NCBI GenBank assembly: GCA_029240955.1
Contig: JARDZH010000084.1
Span: forward strand, 1 to 7,254
Reading direction: 5' to 3'
Source of the DNA: Pseudomonas sp.
GTDB lineage: Bacteria > Pseudomonadota > Gammaproteobacteria > Pseudomonadales > Pseudomonadaceae
DNA length: 7,254 nucleotides
Under the pieces are notes generated by a model. The model did not search any database, was not told where the DNA came from, and saw nothing but the letters and a program-made list of their open reading frames with translations. Positions 1 through 6,958 of this stretch are shown piece by piece; within the stretch, counting starts at the first letter, position 1; each line of letters opens with the position of its first letter. The translations under genes were made by a program, and so were the position numbers.

Positions 1-351
1 GTGGTCTATTCCGGCTCCCATGACAAGTCGCTGGATGCCCTGCTGGAAAAACGTGTGGACGCCGCTTTCGTCGCCAGCGTACGGGCGGATGCCTACCTCA
101 ACAGCGGTCGTATAAGCCGTGACACGTTCAAGGTGTTATGGCGTTCAGACCCGATCTACTTCGACCCCTATGTGTTCAGCGGCAGTCTGTGCGCACCGCT
201 CAAAAAGCAGATCCGCGCCGCGATGCTGGAGGACCTGAAAGGTCTGGCTGATTTCCTCAAGTCCCAGGACGCATCCGGCATCGTGCCGGTCAGTCATGCG
301 CAGTACGAACCGTTGCTGCGTTTGATGGAGTCAGAGCCTGTGCGTCCTTAA
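1..351 (+). CDS. PhnD-type periplasmic substrate-binding protein, C-terminal part (5' end outside window)
   Basis: The open frame runs from the first base, so the initial GTG is read as an internal Val codon and the true start lies upstream; TAA ends it at 349-351. The 116 visible residues match the C-terminal lobe of the PhnD/phosphate-phosphonate-type binding-protein family: a Ser-His stretch followed by a helix ending DALLEKRVDAAFV, then VLWRSDPIYFDPYVF near residues 46-60, and a helical tail where the family typically has 'pyEpl' (here QYEPLLRL). No transmembrane helix or signalling domain follows the binding fold, so this protein would end in the periplasm. No transporter permease or ATPase follows it. 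The next gene starts a c-di-GMP switch, so a sensory rather than import role is possible, but that is inference. The ligand cannot be read from this fragment; alternatives are any PhnD/SsuA/transferrin-like binding protein. Confidence 0.75.
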   Translation: MVYSGSHDKSLDALLEKRVDAAFVASVRADAYLNSGRISRDTFKVLWRSDPIYFDPYVFSGSLCAPLKKQIRAAMLEDLKGLADFLKSQDASGIVPVSHAQYEPLLRLMESEPVRP

Positions 352-443
352 GTAATCATCACGTGCAGGTAGGTAAACTTTGTAATATCACATTAACATC
401 ACCCTGCTAATGTCTGGGTTTTGGTCTGGCATTAGATACGAGC
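352..443 (+). promoter_or_regulatory. AT-rich intergenic gap, probable leader/promoter region of the Sia-like operon
   Basis: This 92-base gap is clearly richer in A and T than the genes around it and is the only sizeable gap before the four-gene operon, so a promoter is plausible here. A loose sigma70-like pair can be drawn (TTGTAA at 380-385 and GCTAAT at 406-411), but its 20-base spacing is too long to trust. A 6-bp inverted repeat, CTAATG (407-412) and CATTAG (430-435), lies just before the start codon. I found no sigma54 -24/-12 pair and no terminator hairpin after the upstream gene, so read-through from that gene is also possible. Confidence 0.35.
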
Positions 444-1691
444 ATGCAGGCAGAACACTTCACATTCATGCGTCCAACGCTGCCCAGAGATCATCGGTGC
501 GCCGGTGATCTGTGCAATACAGTGCCCGGTATCGACTCGGCCAGCACCAACATGCAGGTCATGGAGCTGTTCACTGCGCGCAAGGAAATGGTCTGCATGG
601 CCGTGGTTGAAGGTGATCGGCCGATCGGCCTGATCAACCGCAATATCTTCATGTCGCAGATGAGCAAACCGTTTCATCGCGAGCTGTACGACAAGAAAAG
701 CTGCATCGCCTTCATGGACAAGGAGCCGCTGATAGTCGATGCCTCAATGAGCATCGAAGAGCTGACCTTCAAGACGGTCGAGTACGGCGAAAAAGCGCTG
801 GCGGACGGTTTCATCGTGACCCGGGCCGGGCGTTTCGCGGGCCTGGGCAACGGCTTGCAATTGATGGGCGTCGTGGCCGCGCTGCAGGCCGAAAAAAACC
901 GCCAGATGATGCAGAGCATCGAGTACGCCAGCGTGATCCAGAAAGCCATGCTTCGCGCCTCGCGCGAGGCACTGGCATCGACCCTGGATGACGCAACGCT
1001 GCTATGGGAGCCGCGAGACGTGGTCGGTGGCGACTTCTACCATTTCTGTGCATACCCGGACGGCTGGTTCGGCGCCATCGCCGACTGCACCGGCCATGGC
1101 GTGCCGGGCGCGTTCATGACGCTGATCGCTTCATCTTCGCTGACCCAGGCGCTCGCCCAGTGCGGCCCGCGCGACCCGGCGCGGTTGCTGTCCGAGGTCA
1201 ATCAGGGCGTCAAACGCCTGCTTGGGCAGGTTGACGGCCCGCAGGGCGCGTCCGAGTCCAACGACGGGCTAGACGCGGCGTTTTTCTGGTTCGATAACGC
1301 CAGTCGGACGCTGAGTTTCGCCGGCGCGAACCTGTCACTCCACGTGCTGCAACCGAACGCTGAACAGCTCGACACCATCGCCGGACAACGAATGGGCGTC
1401 GGCTATGTCGACAGTGATCTGGATTACGCATGGCGCGTGAATACGGTGCAGCTGTCGCCCGACAGCCTGATGTTCATTGCCACCGACGGGCTGATCGATC
1501 AGATCGGTGGCCCCAAGAACATTGCCTTCGGCAAACGCAAAGCTTTCAACACCATTCTGGAACACCGCACTGCCGCCTCGAAAGCCATCTGCGAAGCCAT
1601 ACGACGTGCACTCTCTGATTGGCAGGGGGAGCAAACGCGCCGCGATGACATGACCCTATTCTGCGCCCGCCTCAGGAACGAAGATGTTTAA
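444..1691 (+). CDS. SpoIIE/PP2C-type serine/threonine phosphatase with N-terminal CBS-like region (SiaA-equivalent)
   Basis: A 415-residue soluble protein. Residues ~22-148 resemble a CBS pair of the type found attached to signalling domains (GDRPIGLINRNIF at 57-69; ADGFIVTRAGRFAGLGNG at 120-137). A helical linker (~143-175, with SIEYASVIQKAML) leads to a PP2C/SpoIIE domain at ~185-411. The metal-binding acidic residues are present: RDVVGGDFY (Asp197), IADCTGHGVPGAF (Asp214), GLDAAF (Asp277), ATDGLIDQ (Asp348) and RRDDMTL (Asp401/402), so it should be active. There are no membrane helices. By position it corresponds to SiaA, whose known role is dephosphorylating SiaC and thereby switching on the cyclase; classical SiaA is instead a membrane HAMP protein. 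The start at 444 is chosen as the first ATG after the gap; its ribosome site is weak, and Met9 (468) is an alternative that still spares the CBS region. It overlaps the next gene by 8 bases. Confidence 0.85.
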   Translation: MQAEHFTFMRPTLPRDHRCAGDLCNTVPGIDSASTNMQVMELFTARKEMVCMAVVEGDRPIGLINRNIFMSQMSKPFHRELYDKKSCIAFMDKEPLIVDASMSIEELTFKTVEYGEKALADGFIVTRAGRFAGLGNGLQLMGVVAALQAEKNRQMMQSIEYASVIQKAMLRASREALASTLDDATLLWEPRDVVGGDFYHFCAYPDGWFGAIADCTGHGVPGAFMTLIASSSLTQALAQCGPRDPARLLSEVNQGVKRLLGQVDGPQGASESNDGLDAAFFWFDNASRTLSFAGANLSLHVLQPNAEQLDTIAGQRMGVGYVDSDLDYAWRVNTVQLSPDSLMFIATDGLIDQIGGPKNIAFGKRKAFNTILEHRTAASKAICEAIRRALSDWQGEQTRRDDMTLFCARLRNEDV

Positions 1692-2253
1692 CAACCCAGC
1701 GTCACCCTACAACGGCACGTTTTTCGACCTGGCCCAGCAGCAGAACGTGATTTTCTATCACAAGGGCTATTTCTCGCACGCCATCATCTCGACGATGGCT
1801 GAAGTCGTGAAACTGCAGCTGGAGATCTCCGGCGTCAGCGGCCCCACACGCCGCAAACTGTTCTCGTCCTTCGTGGAGCTGTCACAGAACATCATCCATT
1901 ACTCCTCCGACTCGCTGAACGCAGCCGAGGCTGACAAATCGGTCTTGAGTCAGGGCGCGGTATGCATCAGCACAGAAGGCGAGCGCCATTTGATGCTGTG
2001 CGCCAACCCAATCGCCACAACAGGCGTCGAGCGCCTGCGCGAACGGCTTGAGCCTTTGCGCAACATGTCGCTGGAAGAAATCAAGCACGCGTACAAAGCC
2101 ACTCTGCGCGCGGAAACGCCGCCTGACAGCAAAGGCGCGGGCCTGGGTTTCCTGACCATGGCGCGCGATGCGAGCGCGCCGCTGGAGTTCGGCTTTCATC
2201 CCCGCGCCGACGACGCTGACACCACGCTGTTCTGCATTAAAGCCATTATCTGA
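1684..2253 (+). CDS. siaB: SiaB-family GHKL protein kinase
   Basis: A 189-residue protein with no membrane segment. It carries a RsbW/SpoIIAB-like (GHKL) ATP-binding signature: an N-box at residues 65-73 (ELSQNIIHY, with Glu65, Asn69 and His72) and a Gly-rich box at 150-156 (KGAGLGF). The helix before the N-box (VSGPTRRKLFSSFV) is typical of SiaB-family kinases (DUF6272). No classical DxGxG motif is visible, so ATP binding in the middle of the fold is less certain. In the Sia pathway SiaB phosphorylates SiaC on Thr and so keeps the diguanylate cyclase off. The start at 1684 lies inside the end of the phosphatase gene (8-base overlap), with an AGGA ribosome site about 8 bases upstream, so the antagonistic kinase and phosphatase appear translationally coupled. 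The assignment rests on motifs plus the conserved gene order. Confidence 0.85.
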   Translation: MFNNPASPYNGTFFDLAQQQNVIFYHKGYFSHAIISTMAEVVKLQLEISGVSGPTRRKLFSSFVELSQNIIHYSSDSLNAAEADKSVLSQGAVCISTEGERHLMLCANPIATTGVERLRERLEPLRNMSLEEIKHAYKATLRAETPPDSKGAGLGFLTMARDASAPLEFGFHPRADDADTTLFCIKAII

Positions 2254-2271
2254 ATTGAGCGACGCCCCGCC

Positions 2272-2658
2272 ATGGACAATCTCTACATCGAAGCAACCGC
2301 CACATCGCCAGAGATCGACTTCCGCTTCGATCAGAACCTGCTGTCGATGAAAGGCGAGTCCTATCCCGAAAACGCCGCTGCCTTTTACGCCCCGATCGTT
2401 GAGCAGTTGCGCGGTTTTCTCGCTGCACAGAGCGACGCGACGATCACCACGCATATCGCGCTGGCCTACTTCAACAGCTCCAGCACCAAGATGCTGTTCA
2501 GTATTTTCGATGCGCTGGACCAGTGCGCGCAGGCCGGCAACCGGGTTGAAGTGAACTGGTATCACGACGAGGAAGACGAGACGATCTTCGAATTCGGCGA
2601 GGAACTGAAAGCCGACTTCACATCGATCGTTTTCCACGATCATCCGATCACTACCTGA
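2272..2658 (+). CDS. siaC: SiaC-family (DUF1987) regulatory phosphoprotein
   Basis: A 128-residue protein close to the usual size of the family. The opening (YIEATATSPEIDF, then MKGESYPENA) and the central signature YFNSSSTKMLFSIFDAL at 66-82 are characteristic of SiaC/DUF1987 proteins, which have a SpoIIAA/STAS-like fold. Thr72 in the SSST run aligns with the Thr phosphorylated by SiaB in P. aeruginosa SiaC (Thr68 there). The acidic segment WYHDEEDETIFEFGEE at 96-111 is also typical. Known role: unphosphorylated SiaC binds SiaD and stimulates c-di-GMP synthesis, while phosphorylated SiaC does not. It starts 18 bases after siaB. The ribosome site is poor (only a GAG about 12 bases away), so efficient translation may depend on coupling to siaB. 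Confidence 0.9.
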   Translation: MDNLYIEATATSPEIDFRFDQNLLSMKGESYPENAAAFYAPIVEQLRGFLAAQSDATITTHIALAYFNSSSTKMLFSIFDALDQCAQAGNRVEVNWYHDEEDETIFEFGEELKADFTSIVFHDHPITT

Positions 2659-2672
2659 AAAGGACACAGGCA

Positions 2673-3431
2673 ATGCAAGCTTCGGTTACATCCCGGTGTC
2701 GCGCCGATGACCCGGCGCCAGACCTGTTCCAAAGCGAAACGGACGCGCTGGAACAAGCCCGGTCAGTACTGGACCTGGCTGAAGCGGATGCGCAGGTGTA
2801 CAGGAAATCGCTATCCGATCTCGCCACTCATTACGAGCGGCTGATGCGCGACACCCGTCGCCTGATCGGGCGAAGTGACCGCGCCGAGCGCGAGATGAAC
2901 GCGCTCAACACCCAACTGCAGAACCTGGCGCGTCAGCTTGAGCACCGCGCCACTCACGACGCGTTGACTGGCGTGCTGAACCGGGGCGCGATCATCGACC
3001 AGACTGTGAAAGCCCTGCAGACCACAGGCGTGGTGATGATCGTGCTGGACATCGATCACTTCAAACAGGTGAACGACGAGTTCGGACACCCCGCCGGCGA
3101 TGCGGTCATTCAAGGCATCGTCGGCTGCCTGCGCCGGATCGTCGGCAATGCGGGTTCGGTCGGTCGGGTAGGCGGTGAGGAATTTACGGTTCTGCTGCAA
3201 AGCGGGCAGTTGGACGACGGTATGAAGCTGGCCGAAACCCTGCGCGAAGCCATTGCCGCGCACGTGTTCGGTGACCCGATCAACCGGCAGATCACGGCCA
3301 GTTTCGGTGTGAGCGCCAACCCGCAGGGAACAAGTTTCGACACCGCTTATGGCCTGGCGGATGCTGCGCTGTACCGCGCCAAGCGTTCGGGTCGCAATCG
3401 GGTCGAAAGGGCGGACGTACTGGCGTCCTGA
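2673..3431 (+). CDS. siaD: SiaD-type GGDEF diguanylate cyclase
   Basis: A 252-residue cytosolic protein that makes c-di-GMP from two GTP. Residues ~20-92 form an amphipathic, heptad-like helical stalk, expected to be a coiled coil and the likely SiaC docking part. The GGDEF domain spans ~93-246: THDALTGVLNR at 94-104, metal-binding Asp126 in LDIDHFKQVNDEFGH, active-site GGEEF at 167-171, and a C-terminal LADAALYRAKRSGRNRV. The catalytic motif is intact, so it should be active. The positions where an inhibitory RxxD site would sit (158-161) read GNAG, so the usual product-feedback site is missing. There is no membrane helix or separate sensor domain, which fits control by a partner protein. 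An AAGGA ribosome site 8 bases before the ATG and a 14-base gap after siaC make it the last gene of the operon, followed by a terminator. Confidence 0.9.
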   Translation: MQASVTSRCRADDPAPDLFQSETDALEQARSVLDLAEADAQVYRKSLSDLATHYERLMRDTRRLIGRSDRAEREMNALNTQLQNLARQLEHRATHDALTGVLNRGAIIDQTVKALQTTGVVMIVLDIDHFKQVNDEFGHPAGDAVIQGIVGCLRRIVGNAGSVGRVGGEEFTVLLQSGQLDDGMKLAETLREAIAAHVFGDPINRQITASFGVSANPQGTSFDTAYGLADAALYRAKRSGRNRVERADVLAS

Positions 3432-3445
3432 AAGGCTGAAGCGAG

Positions 3446-3481
3446 AAACGGGACACGCATCGAGCGACGCGTGTCCCGTTT
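3446..3481. terminator. Bidirectional Rho-independent terminator between convergent operons
   Basis: A perfect 13-bp inverted repeat, AAACGGGACACGC (3446-3458) and GCGTGTCCCGTTT (3469-3481), encloses a 10-base loop. A residues at the left foot and T residues at the right foot provide a short U run for transcripts from either strand. It lies 14 bases after the cyclase stop codon and 9 bases after the end of the convergent gamma-glutamyltransferase gene, the expected place for a shared terminator. The U run is only 3 bases long, so it may be less efficient than a textbook example. Confidence 0.85.
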
Positions 3482-3490
3482 GACGAGGGC

Positions 3491-5086
3491 TCAGTAAGCC
3501 GCCACCAACCCATCCTTTCTCGGATCGGTCCCGCCGACGTAGCCATGCGCCGTGCGCTGGATAATCTGCGCGCCGCCAAAGGCGAACACACCGCTGGGCG
3601 CCTCCACGACGACGTCATGCCCGCGCGCCTTGAGTGCTTCGATCACCTGCGGATCGAACGAACGCTCCACGGCCACCTTCAGGCCGCTTTCGATCCGCCA
3701 GCGAGGCGCATCGGCTGCGGCTTGCGGGTTCTGCTTGTAGCGCAGGATGCGCATCATCATCTGCAAATGACCTTGCGCCTGCATCGGGCCGCCCATCAGG
3801 CCGAACGACATCAACGGCGTGCCGTCTGCGTTCATCACGAACCCCGGAATGATGGTGTGGAACGGGCGCTTGCCCGGGGCAACGGTGTTGACGTGACCCG
3901 GATCCAGAGTGAACCCGGCACCACGGTTCTGCAGGCTGATGCCGGTGCCCGGCACTACGACGCCCGAGCCGAAGCCCATGTAGTTGGACTGGATGAACGA
4001 GACCATCATGCCGCTTTCGTCGGCAGCGCTCAGGTACACCGTGCCACCGGCCTTGGGCGATCCATGGGCCGGATCGGCCGCCTGATCGGTCACCAACGCC
4101 GCGCGTTCTTTCAGGTAAGCAGGGTCCAGCAGTTGCTCGGACCGCAAGCGCATGTGGTCATTGTCGGCGACGTGCTCGCCCAGGTCGGCCAGCGCCAGCT
4201 TCATCGCTTCCAGCACGGGGTGAACCGTGGCCACACTGTCCACTGGATGCTCGCCGACACCCAGTGTGTCGAGCATGCTCAGGCCGGCCAGCGTTGCAAT
4301 GCCTTGGCCGTTGGGCGGCAGCTCATGCACCACGGCGCCGGCGTAAGGTACCGACAGGGTGTCGATCCAGTCGACGCTGTGGGTCGCCAGATCCTCAAGG
4401 CTCATCACGCTGCCGTTGGCATTGGCGTGGGCGATGATGGCTTCGGCGAGCTTGCCGCGGTAGAAGGATTCACCCTTGGTTGCCGCAATCTGTTCCAGGG
4501 TATCGGCATGGTCGGCCAGCTGGATCTTTTCCCCGGCTTGCGGTGCTTTTCCGCCCGGCAGAAAGCACTCGGCGAAGCCCGGTTGGTCCTTGAGCAACTC
4601 GCCGCCACGGCGCCACAGCTCGGCAATGATCGGCGTCACCTGGTAGCCATTGCGGGCGTAGCCGATGGCAGGCTCGGCGAGAGTGGCAAACGGCAGCTTG
4701 CCGTAGCGCTCGGACAGCGCCACCCAGGCCGACACCGCGCCCGGCACGGTGACTGAACCCCAGCCGCGCTGGGGCATTTCCTTTTGGCCATCAAAGTATG
4801 CCGGCGTCCAGGCCTTCGGCGAACGGCCGGAAGCGTTGAGGCCTTGCAGCTTTTCGCCATCCCAGACAATGGCGAAGGCGTCGCTGCCAATGCCGCAACC
4901 GGTCGGCTCGACCACGGTCAGCACCATGGCGGCGGCGATGGCCGCGTCGACCGCGTTACCGCCCTTGCGCAGCATATCGAGGCCTGCCTGCGCCGCCAGC
5001 GGCTGGGAGCAGGCGACCATGTTGTTGCCCATCACCGGCGAGCGAGCGGACGCGTAGGGTTGGCTGTAATCCAGATCATCGAACAT
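3491..5086 (-). CDS. Gamma-glutamyltransferase-family Ntn-hydrolase, probably cytosolic
   Basis: A 531-residue protein of the gamma-glutamyltranspeptidase family, made as a precursor that cuts itself so that a Thr becomes the N-terminal nucleophile of the small subunit. The expected nucleophile is Thr349 in AGGTVYLSAAD. Other family marks are LRKGGNAVDAAIAAAM (39-54), CGIGSDAFAIVWDG (64-77), NASGRSP with the probable carboxylate-binding Arg88, ELPPNGQG (255-262), and the Gly-Gly pair in GLMGGPMQAQGH (429-440). The N-terminus (MFDDLDYSQPYASARSPVMG) shows no signal peptide, unlike E. coli Ggt, so it probably acts in the cytosol; the NASGRSP version is typical of non-canonical family members whose substrate is unsettled. 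A purine-rich AAAGAGAAGA sits just upstream of the ATG. It lies 23 bases behind a peptide-type permease gene, suggesting it processes what that importer brings in. A cephalosporin-acylase-like activity cannot be excluded. Confidence 0.88.
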   Translation of the reverse strand: MFDDLDYSQPYASARSPVMGNNMVACSQPLAAQAGLDMLRKGGNAVDAAIAAAMVLTVVEPTGCGIGSDAFAIVWDGEKLQGLNASGRSPKAWTPAYFDGQKEMPQRGWGSVTVPGAVSAWVALSERYGKLPFATLAEPAIGYARNGYQVTPIIAELWRRGGELLKDQPGFAECFLPGGKAPQAGEKIQLADHADTLEQIAATKGESFYRGKLAEAIIAHANANGSVMSLEDLATHSVDWIDTLSVPYAGAVVHELPPNGQGIATLAGLSMLDTLGVGEHPVDSVATVHPVLEAMKLALADLGEHVADNDHMRLRSEQLLDPAYLKERAALVTDQAADPAHGSPKAGGTVYLSAADESGMMVSFIQSNYMGFGSGVVVPGTGISLQNRGAGFTLDPGHVNTVAPGKRPFHTIIPGFVMNADGTPLMSFGLMGGPMQAQGHLQMMMRILRYKQNPQAAADAPRWRIESGLKVAVERSFDPQVIEALKARGHDVVVEAPSGVFAFGGAQIIQRTAHGYVGGTDPRKDGLVAAY

Positions 5087-5109
5087 GCAGTCTTCTCTTT
5101 GGCAGTTGA

Positions 5110-5994
5110 TCAGCTTTTGGGGTCGAGGGCGTCACGCAGACCGTCGCCCAGCAGGTTGAAACACAGCACCGTGATATAGATCGCCACACCTGGCGCAATC
5201 GACATCCAGGGCGCTTGCTCCATGAAGTTTTTCGCCGTGTTGAGCATCGAGCCCCAGGACGGCGAGGGCGGTTGTTGACCCAGGCCCAGAAAGGACAGGC
5301 TGGCCTCGGCCAGAATCGCCGAGGCGATGGTCAGTGTCGCTTGCACCACCAACGGCGACAGCACATTGGGCAGCACATAACGCACGATGATCCAGCGATC
5401 CGGCAAGCCGATGGCGCGGGCACCTTCCAGATAATCCTCGTGACGGATCGCCAGCACCTGACCGCGGGTCAGGCGGGCAAAGATCGGCATTGCCGACAGC
5501 CCGATGGCGATCATGGCGTTGGTCAGGCTCGGGCCGAGAAACGCGCCCAGCGCGATGGCCAGCACCAGAAACGGGCACGACAGCAGCGCTTCCATGATCC
5601 GCGAAATGATCGCGTCCAGTTTGCCGCCAAAGTAACCGGCCAGCAGCCCCAGCGGCACGCCGATGATCATGGCGATCGCCACCGAAACGCCGCCGGCCAG
5701 CAGCGAACTGCGCGCACCGAACAGCAGCCGCGAGAACAGATCCCGGCCCAGTTCGTCGGTGCCCAGCCAGTAGATCATCGACGGCGCTTTGCGCACGGCG
5801 AGGAAGTTGGCCTTGAGCGGGTCATGCGGCGCAATCCACGGCGCCAGCAGCGCGGCAAGCACGAACACCAGCAACACCACGGCGCCGATCACCGCGCCCT
5901 TGTTGGCCATGAACTTGCGCACGAACGGCGAGCGGGTACGCGGCTTGAGCGACACGTCCGCGGCGCGTGAAACAGGAGAAGCGATAGCAGTCAT
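5110..5994 (-). CDS. Peptide/glutathione-type ABC transporter permease, DppC/GsiD-like
   Basis: A 294-residue inner-membrane permease starting MTAIASPVSR. A longer in-frame start at 6078 exists but would run 84 bases into the upstream gene; the chosen ATG has GAGGA about 8 bases upstream and forms a TGATG junction with the previous stop, so the two permeases are translationally coupled. Features in order: OppC-type N-terminal region with the first membrane helix at ~33-53 and APHDP just after; GTDELGRDLFSRLLFGAR at 78-95; further helices at ~92-120, 129-152, 160-178, 212-235 and 265-283; the ATPase-contacting EAA loop at ~187-210 (EDYLEGARAIGLPDR); and the family C-terminus FNLLGDGLRDALDPK. 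It pairs with the permease upstream to form the membrane channel. The likely cargo is a short peptide or gamma-glutamyl compound, judged from the neighbours, not from the permease itself. Confidence 0.92.
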   Translation of the reverse strand: MTAIASPVSRAADVSLKPRTRSPFVRKFMANKGAVIGAVVLLVFVLAALLAPWIAPHDPLKANFLAVRKAPSMIYWLGTDELGRDLFSRLLFGARSSLLAGGVSVAIAMIIGVPLGLLAGYFGGKLDAIISRIMEALLSCPFLVLAIALGAFLGPSLTNAMIAIGLSAMPIFARLTRGQVLAIRHEDYLEGARAIGLPDRWIIVRYVLPNVLSPLVVQATLTIASAILAEASLSFLGLGQQPPSPSWGSMLNTAKNFMEQAPWMSIAPGVAIYITVLCFNLLGDGLRDALDPKS

Positions 5995-6938
5995 CAGGCT
6001 GTCCTCAGGCGCGGATTGATCATGCGGTACAGCACGTCGGCCAACAGGTTGAGCAGCAGAAAGCCGATGGCGACGCACAACACCACGCCTTGCACCACGG
6101 CGTAGTCGCGGTTGAACACCGCATCGACGATCATCTTGCCGAACCCCGGGATGCTGAACACTTGCTCGGTCAGCACCGCGCCGCCCAGCAGTTCGCCGAA
6201 CAGCAGCGTGGTCAGCGTGACGATAGGCATCAGCGCGTTGCGCAGCGCATGCTTGAGAATCACGGCACGTGGAAATAACCCCTTGGCCCGGGCGGTGCGT
6301 ACGTAATCGGCGCGCAGCACTTCGAGCATCGCGCTGCGGGTGTGGCGCATCAGCACGCCGGACAGCCCGGCCCCCAGCACGAACGCCGGCAGGATCAAAG
6401 TCTTGAGGTTCTGCCCCACGTCTTCACCCAGCGGCACGAACCCCGATGCCGGCAGCCATTGCAGCTTCACCGCGAAAATCATGATCAGCAAAATCCCCAG
6501 CCAGAAGTGCGGGATGGAGATGCCTGACAACGCCACCACGTTGGCCCCGTAATCCACCGCCGTGCCTTTGCGCACAGCGGAGATCACGCCAGTCGGAATG
6601 CCGATCAGCAGGGCGATGAGCAACGCCAGCACCGCAAGCTCGATGGTCACCGGCAGCTTGGACGCCAGCAGCGCCGTCACCGGCTGTTCGGTGCGCAGCG
6701 ACGTGCCGAAGTCGCCTTGCAGAACGTTGCCCACCCAATGGATGTACTGCAGCGGCAGTGGATCGTTGAGCCGGTACTTGTCGCGCAAGTACTCCATCAC
6801 CGCCGGATCGCGCTCTTCGCCGGCCATCGCCAGCACCGGATCGCCCGGCAGCAGCTTCTGCAGGGTAAAGACGAACAGCGAGACCAGGATCAGCGTCGGA
6901 ATGGCGCTGAGCAAGCGCCTGAAAATGAACATCAGCAT
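5994..6938 (-). CDS. Peptide/glutathione-type ABC transporter permease, DppB/GsiC-like
   Basis: A 314-residue inner-membrane protein. The N-terminus MLMFIFRRLLSAIPTLILV with the helix at ~9-29 and LPGDP at 30-34 is the signature of the DppB/OppB/GsiC class, followed by the periplasmic GDFGTSLRTEQPV segment (75-87). Further membrane helices lie at ~97-120, 133-157, 180-197, 235-255 and 281-303. The EAA loop is at ~210-236 (ADYVRTARAKGLFPR...RNAL), and the C-terminal DVLYRMINPRLR is typical. The ATG at 6938 has GAGGG 6 bases upstream; the next Met, two codons on, is an equally readable but less well spaced start. It shares one base with the next permease gene. It follows a family-5 binding-protein gene by 58 bases, the usual order in such operons. 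Confidence 0.92.
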   Translation of the reverse strand: MLMFIFRRLLSAIPTLILVSLFVFTLQKLLPGDPVLAMAGEERDPAVMEYLRDKYRLNDPLPLQYIHWVGNVLQGDFGTSLRTEQPVTALLASKLPVTIELAVLALLIALLIGIPTGVISAVRKGTAVDYGANVVALSGISIPHFWLGILLIMIFAVKLQWLPASGFVPLGEDVGQNLKTLILPAFVLGAGLSGVLMRHTRSAMLEVLRADYVRTARAKGLFPRAVILKHALRNALMPIVTLTTLLFGELLGGAVLTEQVFSIPGFGKMIVDAVFNRDYAVVQGVVLCVAIGFLLLNLLADVLYRMINPRLRTA

Positions 6939-6958
6939 GCAAAACCCTCGAAGCCGTG

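Noticed and set aside
423..443. Possible sigma54 promoter (TGGC near 427-430) before the phosphatase gene
   Set aside because: The GC pair required 10 bases after GG is absent, and the site would leave almost no leader.
1882..2673. Minus-strand open frame of about 260 codons across siaB and siaC
   Set aside because: It is antisense to two genes with clear family motifs, has low-complexity composition and no recognisable domain.
3545..4756. Long plus-strand open frame (about 400 codons) opposite the gamma-glutamyltransferase gene
   Set aside because: It is fully antisense to a clearly recognisable gene. Its protein is rich in His, Arg and Gln with no known domain, as expected of a stop-free shadow frame in GC-rich DNA.
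5215..5970. Plus-strand open frame of about 250 codons opposite the DppC-like permease
   Set aside because: Its composition (Arg, Gln and His runs) is the mirror of a membrane protein gene; no motif or plausible ribosome site.
5995..6078. Upstream extension of the DppC-like permease to an ATG at 6078
   Set aside because: It would add 28 residues unlike the family and overlap the DppB-like gene by 85 bases. The ATG at 5994 has a good GAGGA site and a TGATG junction.
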